From the NCBI GenBank assembly GCA_003523545.1, contig DQAM01000501.1, forward strand, positions 1 to 6,255: 6,255 nucleotides of DNA, written 5' to 3'. Origin of the DNA: Dysgonomonas sp. (lineage in GTDB: Bacteria > Bacteroidota > Bacteroidia > Bacteroidales > Dysgonomonadaceae). Positions 1 through 4,925 of the stretch are shown here, in pieces. Position 1 is the first letter of the stretch. Every line of letters starts with the position of its first letter. Below the pieces are notes generated by a model. It was not told where the DNA came from, made no database searches, and saw nothing but the letters and a program-made list of their open reading frames with translations. The position numbers were made by a program, and so were the translations under genes.

Positions 1-2
1 GT

Positions 3-470
3 AAAGATTTAAGTTCACTTTTACGCGACGACTATATAGGCGAAAGAGTAAAAATATATCTGGATGATATTGATGCTGATTTCGGCAAAGACAGCCATTT
101 TTTATCCTTACTCGATCAGTATTTCTATTTCGGTCTATTGTTTCCTCCTATACCCTACAAGCACCTGCAAACGTGGCATTCTGAAAGGGAAGTAATTGTT
201 TGGGAAACCCGTTGTATAGGACTAAAGGAAATTCTGGAATTCGTAGTGAAGGAAGATGATATCAGAAAATATAAGATAAGCGGGGAATTGCTCCCCGGGT
301 ATCCGGTCACATTGGATAAGTACGAAGGAGATATCAGTTATTCGTCGGCGGACAAAATGGTCCGTAATGCACAATTAAATCTGGTATATACCAATTCCGG
401 GACAAATGAATGGACTTTCGACCTGAAACGAATCAGGGAAAAGGATGATAAAATAAAACTAGACGTATAA
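3..470 (+). CDS. Unrecognised protein, C-terminal part (5' end outside window)
   Basis: The frame is open from the left edge (first full codon at base 3) to the TAA at 468-470, giving about 155 visible residues. A TTG at 138 could be taken as a start, but the reading upstream of it is equally protein-like (acidic and hydrophobic alternation, YLDDID, FLSLLDQYFYFG), so I treat the gene as truncated by the window rather than starting there. I see no signal peptide, membrane segment or catalytic motif in the visible part. The middle has an aromatic, proline-containing stretch (FGLLFPPIPYK) and the C-terminus is charged and probably beta-rich. Only one base separates its stop from the ATG of the PAAR-like gene, so the two are surely co-transcribed and probably translationally coupled. 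An adaptor, chaperone or structural partner of the PAAR-like protein is a reasonable guess from position alone; I do not recognise the family. Confidence 0.8.
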   Translation, partial: KDLSSLLRDDYIGERVKIYLDDIDADFGKDSHFLSLLDQYFYFGLLFPPIPYKHLQTWHSEREVIVWETRCIGLKEILEFVVKEDDIRKYKISGELLPGYPVTLDKYEGDISYSSADKMVRNAQLNLVYTNSGTNEWTFDLKRIREKDDKIKLDV

Positions 471-471
471 T

Positions 472-1065
472 ATGGCATTCTTATCATGGCTCTTGGGCGA
501 TAGTGAAACTAAAGAGCAAAAAAAGAAAAAAGAGGCAGACAAAGCTCTTAAAGCAGACTATAAAAACAAGAAAAAGCATAAATGGAAAGACCCGCGCGAA
601 GATGACAAATTTGTGTGCGACGGGGCTAAAGTAGAATGTAAGTATTGTTCGAAACCGATTGCAAACTTAGTTGTGACAGCCAGCCTGAGCAAGCTTCAGG
701 ATAAAGGGTGGGCAACAACAGGCGATAACAACGGAGCCGTAAATACTCCATTCGAAGGAGTATGCAAGGCTGCTCCGGGTATACAAAAACCACCCTGCCC
801 GTCGGTTATCAACCTGCTGGGATGGGAAAACGTATCGGATACCAGTATAGACGACTGGAAAGCCCTGAGAAAAAACTCGGTCAATAAATGTGTTATCAGT
901 CAGGATAACTTAAAAATTGTACACTCGGGACAAAAGGCTGAACTGGCGAATGTTCCATTTGAAATACCCAATATAGAAGTCGAAATAATCAAGATAGATA
1001 CGGAATATTTCACCCCGCTGGGAATACAAAACCCTGTGAAACCTGAACCCGCGACAAAAGGATAG
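472..1065 (+). CDS. PAAR-like protein, DUF4280 family (injection-system spike tip)
   Basis: This 197-residue protein has a lysine-rich N-terminal extension (residues about 12-40), then a DUF4280/PAAR-like domain at about 46-155. The pattern fits that family: CDGAKVECKYC near 49-59, a TTGDNNGAVN segment at 82-91, FEGVC ending at C98, PPCP at 107-110, a tryptophan at 118, and a final SVNKCVI...HSGQ near 136-154. The cysteines at 49, 56, 59, 98, 109 and 140 are spaced as in these domains and may bind metal or stabilise the fold. Family members are thought to cap the VgrG-like spike of type VI or other contractile injection systems and to carry effectors. About 40 residues follow the domain (IPNIEVEIIKID and a proline-rich end) and may serve as a dock or linker. 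The ATG lies one base after the upstream stop. The downstream effector is in the same frame beyond a single TAG. Confidence 0.85.
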   Translation: MAFLSWLLGDSETKEQKKKKEADKALKADYKNKKKHKWKDPREDDKFVCDGAKVECKYCSKPIANLVVTASLSKLQDKGWATTGDNNGAVNTPFEGVCKAAPGIQKPPCPSVINLLGWENVSDTSIDDWKALRKNSVNKCVISQDNLKIVHSGQKAELANVPFEIPNIEVEIIKIDTEYFTPLGIQNPVKPEPATKG

Positions 1066-1086
1066 ATAAGAATATTATATAAAATC

Positions 1087-2274
1087 TTGAAACAAGATGC
1101 ACGGCATATATCTTTCAGTGTATATTCCAAAGATGATGATCTTATCGGCTTTGCCTCATTGGTAAAATTGGATGAGGTAGTTGTGACCGGGACAAAGACA
1201 TCCAATAAACCAGCTAAGAAGCCGACACATGGTATCCTTTTGGAAAACCCTATTCTGGAAGATGAACATCTCGGAATGGGAACCCATGTTATAGAATGGG
1301 ATGGATTTGATCCTGATGATAAACTGGATACATCGAAATTTGCCCAACAAATCACTTTCCAGATAATGGTATCTGCCAAAATAGGAGGCAGAGCCGGATA
1401 CCGAAAGACTGTGCAGACTGAATATATGACTGATGACGGAGAATGGTTAGATGTAAGAATTGATAAAAAAGCAAATTTAATAAATACTACTCTTCGAGTA
1501 GATTTTCGTGATGGAGGGACGAAAGGCTTAAGTCCGGGTAGTCCAAGTATGACAATTTCCACATATGGTATTAATATGCCCGGACAATCTGCTGATTGGG
1601 ATAAAGTTCCGGCTGCGGAACAAGCAAAAATACCTGCATTGAGACAAAGAAATAAAACCCATGACGAATTAGTAAAATATGCAATAGATGGTATCAATCA
1701 ATATTGGAGTAGAATAAATATTAATAATCAAGGAAAGGATATACAGGTAAATGGAGTATCTTATCAGGTAATAACAGAAGCTGTAGATAGTAAAGAAAGA
1801 TGTACGGATGATTTAAGTCTGATCTTTTTGACAAATTTTGATTGGGAATCAAGATTTAATAGATCTTCTAATCCAGGAAGAGTAAGGGATTGGAATTCTT
1901 TTCAAGCCAATTTCTTACCTCAAAGAGTCTTTTATAAAGCAGGATATTATCATTATAAAAATAAAATAACAGGAAACACTGAATGGGATTATTTAAGCGA
2001 ATCTTATTCTATTGAAGATTTTAAAGAAACTACAGCTCATGAATTAGGACATGAAATTTTAGCTGCTTATGGAGGTGGTGAATATTCTAATACTCATAAA
2101 GGAACTTCTACTTTCTATACACAATCAGGACTACCTTCTAGCATTTTACCTACTAGTGGAGAGGTTGATTTAATGAAATATTACGATAGACCTGATCGTT
2201 CTAGAACAATTGTCGCTGAGGAAGATATAAAAGGTTTAGTCTGGTTATCAACAATTAAAATAAAACAAGAATGA
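1087..2274 (+). CDS. Effector with C-terminal zinc-metallopeptidase toxin domain
   Basis: This 395-residue protein reads as two parts. Residues 1 to about 141 are beta-rich, with an EVVVTGTKT segment (30-38) and a GTHVIEWDGFDPDD stretch (65-78) resembling the FlgD-type Ig-like pattern, likely for delivery or linking. The motif DGGTKGL (142-148) marks the junction. Residues 149-395 form the toxin domain. HELGH at 318-322 is a classic HExxH zinc motif with E319 as likely catalytic base. H337 in THKG, 14 residues after H322 and conserved in the neighbouring copy, is the best candidate third ligand. DLMKYY (361-366) is also conserved and may line the active site. There is no signal peptide, which fits export by an injection system. 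The start is uncertain: no ATG occurs in frame between the TAG at 1063 and 1276, so TTG at 1087 is taken. It overlaps the immunity gene by ATGA. The substrate is unknown; a membrane-anchored or lipoprotein immunity partner suggests action in the periplasm. Confidence 0.82.
   Translation: MKQDARHISFSVYSKDDDLIGFASLVKLDEVVVTGTKTSNKPAKKPTHGILLENPILEDEHLGMGTHVIEWDGFDPDDKLDTSKFAQQITFQIMVSAKIGGRAGYRKTVQTEYMTDDGEWLDVRIDKKANLINTTLRVDFRDGGTKGLSPGSPSMTISTYGINMPGQSADWDKVPAAEQAKIPALRQRNKTHDELVKYAIDGINQYWSRININNQGKDIQVNGVSYQVITEAVDSKERCTDDLSLIFLTNFDWESRFNRSSNPGRVRDWNSFQANFLPQRVFYKAGYYHYKNKITGNTEWDYLSESYSIEDFKETTAHELGHEILAAYGGGEYSNTHKGTSTFYTQSGLPSSILPTSGEVDLMKYYDRPDRSRTIVAEEDIKGLVWLSTIKIKQE
1510..1526 (+). 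repeat. Junction direct repeat, copy 1 (within active effector)
   Basis: These 17 bases, gatggagggacgaaagg, are identical to bases 2720-2736. They encode the DGGTKG part of the junction motif between the N-terminal delivery region and the toxin domain of the effector. Base identity ends on both sides, although the protein similarity continues. It is a plausible site for homologous or microhomology-based exchange of toxin modules. Confidence 0.75.
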
Positions 2275-2693
2275 AAAAGTATATTTCTTACATACTAATC
2301 GTCCTGATTGGTTATGTTTCTTTTTCTTGTCGGGATGTGCTTAAAAGTCCAGAAATAAAAGGGTATATATACAATACAACAACATTGAAGCCTGAACAAA
2401 ATGTGAAAATAACTTTTAGGCTTACATATAGATTTGGAGGAGGTACTATCCCCATAAGTGCAATAGGTGATAGTGTCGGTTTTTTTTATATTCCTATATA
2501 TAAAAAGTTCGAACTATCTCTTCCTGTAATAGAAGCAGGAGATATCGTTTTGTGTTCTGATTGTGTTATTACTTTAGAAAAGGAAGGGTTCGATACTGAC
2601 TCCGTTTATCTAAATCAATTACATTTAAAAACTATAGAAGCATATACTTATGAAATAGATTCATTATTTTTTACAGCCAGAAAAACACCATAG
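2271..2693 (+). CDS. Lipoprotein, likely immunity protein to the 1087-2274 toxin
   Basis: This 140-residue protein has a typical lipoprotein signal: MKK, a hydrophobic core (residues 5-16) and C20 in SFSC, acceptable for the loose Bacteroidota lipobox. The residues after C20 (RDVLK) are not the acidic surface-export signal of this phylum, so the protein probably faces the periplasm. The mature part begins with KGYIYNTTTLKPEQNVKITF, the pattern of a carboxypeptidase-regulatory-like or transthyretin-like beta sandwich, and a pair of cysteines lies at CSDC near residues 95-98. The ATG overlaps the toxin stop in ATGA, the coupling expected of an effector/immunity pair. It shows no obvious similarity to the two immunity proteins downstream, although the toxin they accompany is homologous. 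The immunity role is inferred from position and localisation; a toxin-specific accessory lipoprotein is the alternative. Confidence 0.75.
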   Translation: MKKYISYILIVLIGYVSFSCRDVLKSPEIKGYIYNTTTLKPEQNVKITFRLTYRFGGGTIPISAIGDSVGFFYIPIYKKFELSLPVIEAGDIVLCSDCVITLEKEGFDTDSVYLNQLHLKTIEAYTYEIDSLFFTARKTP

Positions 2694-3597
2694 ATGTATT
2701 GTTTGATGTGAATCTGAAGGATGGAGGGACGAAAGGGCTATCTTGTAAAACTACTCATGAATGGGTTGGAAGAATCCCTTCGGATAGAGGATCAGGTATA
2801 CATGTAGAAGAAACTGTATGCGATTGGGATAAAATCCCTGCTAGTGAGAGAACGTCTAATGCCCCGATAACATCGCAAACCTTTCCTTCGAAGATTTAGT
2901 AAAAATGGTGAAAGAAGGAGTTAATACCTATTGGAGCCGTAACAAGACAGCGGGGGAGGTCGGAAAGGGTATTAATGTCGATACTGGTAATTATACAGTA
3001 ATCGTAAATGCTGAGGATACGGATTTAGTTCCTCCTTACTCGTTGAATGACATACCTCTAATATATAATACTAATAATGATCAGGGACGTTCAGGTAATC
3101 CGGGGTGTAACAGGGGGATTATTTCAAGAGGAACAAAGGTATTTGATGGGGTAACAAGCCTCTTTAATAATCCTATACAACAGATTACATATAATGTCGG
3201 GTATTTGGAGTTTTCGAATGGTTGGGGTTATTGGAATAAAGACAAAGCAGACAATGAATTTAAAGAAACATCTGCTCATGAATTAGGACATGAGATATTA
3301 CAGGCATTTGGAGGAGATATTTATTCCTATCAACATAAGGGTTCATCTTATCTAACCCAAAATACAAAACCAACATCTCCCCCTGAAGAAAAATGGTATG
3401 ACCGGACAATACCCGGGGCAATCTGGAGAAAGGCAAAAGACCGTATGCCGGAGGTAAATGGAGAAAATGCTCCAAGTACAGGAGAACAAGACTTGATGAA
3501 ATATTATCATGGAAGTACAACTTTTGACCGTGTTGTTGCTGCTGAAGATGATGTGAAAGGTCTAATTTGGTTAACCGGAATAAAGATCGAACAATGA
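2694..3597 (+). pseudogene. Displaced second metallopeptidase toxin module, frameshifted and without N-terminal domain
   Basis: The reading starts right after the lipoprotein gene with VLFDVNLKDGGTKGLS, matching residues about 136-149 of the intact effector; everything N-terminal to that is absent. It continues in frame 2 through DWDKIPASER and hits a stop at 2897-2899. From 2860 the homology continues in frame 1 (LSFEDLVKMVKEGVNTYWSR, compare DELVKYAIDGINQYWSR in the intact copy). Adding one C to the CCCC run at 2862-2865 would join the frames as NAPDNIANLSFEDLVK. The rest is intact: TSAHELGHEIL with HELGH at 3277-3291, the candidate third ligand histidine at 3334 in QHKGSS, DLMKYY near 3493-3510, and the AAEDDVKGLIWL tail also seen in the third remnant. 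A 27-residue or so insertion before DLMKYY (PPEEKWYDR...) distinguishes it from copy 1. A separate short protein from ATG 2905 is possible but would lack both delivery and junction regions. It overlaps the next immunity gene by ATGA. Confidence 0.85.
2720..2736 (+). repeat. Junction direct repeat, copy 2 (start of displaced toxin module)
   Basis: The 17 bases are identical to 1510-1526 and code for the same DGGTKG motif in the displaced module. Only about ten codons of recognisable homology precede it here, so the repeat sits almost at the left edge of the module, where an exchange point would be expected. Confidence 0.75.
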
Positions 3598-4115
3598 AAA
3601 AAAAAATAATTATAATTTCTCTTATCCTAGTTGTTTTATTGGGAGGTTATTTATTTCTAAAATGGCTGTATATTGAATGGAATCGTTCAGATCCTAGAGC
3701 TCAACAAGCTTTTTTTGAAAGTCAATATAAATCCATTTGGTTTGAGAATAGAACAGATTCAGTATATTACCTTATTTCTTTTGATTTCCATTATAGTAAT
3801 TCTGATTCGCTAGATATCTCAAAAAGTAAAATGGACTCCTTAATGTATTATACTCGCCATAATGACACAGTATATTTATCTTATGGTAATAATAATAAAT
3901 CATATCGTGTCATTCCAATCTTAAGTCGAGATTCTGTCCCATTTCCTAAAACGTTTAATATTAAGATTTATAAACAAAACCAATTATTAAAAGATTTAGA
4001 TTATGATTCATTTCGGGAATCTGCTATACCTGAATATATGACTAATGAAAAGAATTTTCTAACTGCTAATCAGTGGACATTGGTTATAGATAGCACTTTA
4101 TTAGATTTGAAGTAG
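3594..4115 (+). CDS. Membrane-anchored immunity protein of the displaced toxin module
   Basis: I choose ATG 3594, not the TTG at 3567: it gives a proper MKKKIIII start and the 4-bp ATGA overlap seen at every toxin/immunity junction here. The product is 173 residues. Residues about 4-24 form one hydrophobic segment after lysines, with no lipobox cysteine, so it is probably an inner-membrane anchor with the remaining ~145 residues in the periplasm. That domain contains FENRTDS, NDTVYLSYG, SYRVIPILSRDSVPFPKTF and the ending WTLVIDSTLLDLK. It is clearly paralogous to the protein at 4176-4721 in anchor, order of motifs and identical last 11 residues. No enzyme motif is visible. Its role as immunity to the 2694-3597 toxin is inferred from position. 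With that toxin broken, it may now act as an orphan immunity gene against rivals carrying the intact toxin. Base composition is very A+T-rich compared with the left part of the window. Confidence 0.8.
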   Translation: MKKKIIIISLILVVLLGGYLFLKWLYIEWNRSDPRAQQAFFESQYKSIWFENRTDSVYYLISFDFHYSNSDSLDISKSKMDSLMYYTRHNDTVYLSYGNNNKSYRVIPILSRDSVPFPKTFNIKIYKQNQLLKDLDYDSFRESAIPEYMTNEKNFLTANQWTLVIDSTLLDLK

Positions 4116-4116
4116 T

Positions 4117-4179
4117 TTAGTTGCGGCAGAGGATGTAAAAGGCTTAATTTGGCTAACATGTATAAAGATAGAGCAATGA
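4117..4179 (+). pseudogene. 3' remnant of a third toxin module (last ~20 codons)
   Basis: Read in frame 1, this stretch gives LVAAEDVKGLIWLTCIKIEQ and then TGA. It matches the end of the second toxin (VVAAEDDVKGLIWLTGIKIEQ) nearly residue for residue, and more loosely the end of the intact effector (IVAEEDIKGLVWLSTIKIKQ). Nothing of the toxin remains upstream: the similarity begins two bases after the stop of the preceding immunity gene. The TGA overlaps the ATG of the next immunity gene in ATGA, as in the two complete modules. It cannot be an independent gene; it is the scar of a deleted toxin. Confidence 0.85.
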
Positions 4180-4721
4180 AAAAAAAGATATTAATAATTT
4201 CAGTTGTAATAGGAGTAATCTTCGTGACTTTGGGAATTCTTATATTTTGGACATATAAATATGGACCTGATCCTCGTGAAGAAGACGCATGGTTAAGAAC
4301 CCAGCAATATGATAAACATAAAATAATTTCATTTGAAAATGAATTTGATTCTATAGAAATCGGATTGAGTTTTTATTTCAATTATTCGAAAACAAGTCGT
4401 CAAGATTCTAATTTTATTAATATTATTGATACAGATTCGTATGTTGCAAATAAAGATACATTATATATATCTGTGAGCAGATCTTCAAAATCATATGAAG
4501 TTTTACCGATCTTCAGAAATGATTCTATCCCTTTTCCTGAATCGTTTAGTATTAAAATACATGATAGGAGACAGTACTACAATGATACTAAATTAAAAGA
4601 ATTGGATTACAATTTATTTAAAGAATATGCTATCCCAAGCGGAATAACAGATAAAGAGGATTTTTTATTAGCCAATGAATGGACGCTTGTTATCGATAGC
4701 ACATTGTTGGATTTGAAGTAG
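4176..4721 (+). CDS. Membrane-anchored immunity protein, orphan paralogue
   Basis: The ATG at 4176 gives a 181-residue protein; the TTG at 4149 lies in the toxin remnant and is rejected as a start. Residues about 4-25 (IISVVIGVIFVTLGILIFW within) are a single membrane anchor, followed by a DPRE segment and a domain expected in the periplasm. It aligns along its whole length with the 3594-4115 product: FENEFDS, NKDTLYISVS, SYEVLPIFRNDSIPFPESF, KELDYNLFKEYAIP and the ending WTLVIDSTLLDLK. Divergence is concentrated in the middle, as expected if each protein fits a different toxin variant. Its own toxin survives only as the 4117-4179 tail, so it is an orphan immunity gene. It is the last gene of the plus-strand array and ends with TAG followed by a T run (4722-4727). 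Confidence 0.8.
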   Translation: MKKKILIISVVIGVIFVTLGILIFWTYKYGPDPREEDAWLRTQQYDKHKIISFENEFDSIEIGLSFYFNYSKTSRQDSNFINIIDTDSYVANKDTLYISVSRSSKSYEVLPIFRNDSIPFPESFSIKIHDRRQYYNDTKLKELDYNLFKEYAIPSGITDKEDFLLANEWTLVIDSTLLDLK

Positions 4722-4786
4722 TTTTTTATCACTGATCTCTATATTTAGTTTTGATAATATAGATTTTTTTAATCAGGATTTATTTC

Positions 4787-4808
4787 TGGTAAGCAAATCT
4801 GCTTGCCA
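4787..4808. terminator. Possible bidirectional hairpin between convergent genes
   Basis: The bases GGTAAGCA (4788-4795) and TGCTTGCC (4800-4807) pair as an 8-bp stem with one G-T wobble and an AATC loop; T4787 and A4808 can add one pair. It sits between the end of the plus-strand array and the end of the minus-strand gene and is the only GC-containing hairpin seen in the A+T-rich 204-bp gap. No T run follows it directly on either strand, so intrinsic termination is uncertain. A weaker A+T-only inverted repeat, TTTTCAT/ATGAAAA, lies at 4857-4875. No gene or remnant toxin tail is visible in the gap. Confidence 0.4.
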
Positions 4809-4925
4809 TAATTGAGTGAATTATCCGGATTTTTAAGATTATAAAAAACTTTGTTATTTTCATTATTCATGAAAAGGTGTAATGAGAATAGCCAGCATTC
4901 ATTTTCTTTCTTTTTAATTTACTAT

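Noticed and set aside
1097..1165. ATG at 1097 as an alternative start for the effector
   Set aside because: It is in a different frame and stops after about 22 codons; the reading from TTG 1087 is the one that continues into the conserved region.
900..1697. Long minus-strand open frame of 265 codons opposite the PAAR-like gene and effector
   Set aside because: It is the shadow of two well-supported plus-strand genes, crosses their boundary, and its translation has no recognisable motif.
3260..3520. Minus-strand open frame opposite the second toxin's catalytic region
   Set aside because: It is antisense to the conserved HELGH region of the toxin, so it is explained by that coding constraint.
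3567..3593. TTG-initiated extension of the immunity gene (and the similar one at 4149-4175)
   Set aside because: Both extensions lie within toxin coding sequence; starting at ATG 3594 and 4176 gives a normal membrane-anchor N-terminus and the repeated ATGA overlap.
2905..3597. Independent short metallopeptidase gene starting at ATG 2905
   Set aside because: Homology to the intact toxin continues upstream of the ATG in the same frame and then in another frame, so this is the 3' part of a frameshifted module.
4857..4875. Inverted repeat TTTTCAT/ATGAAAA as a terminator or operator
   Set aside because: It is short and purely A+T apart from one pair, and expected by chance in such A+T-rich DNA.
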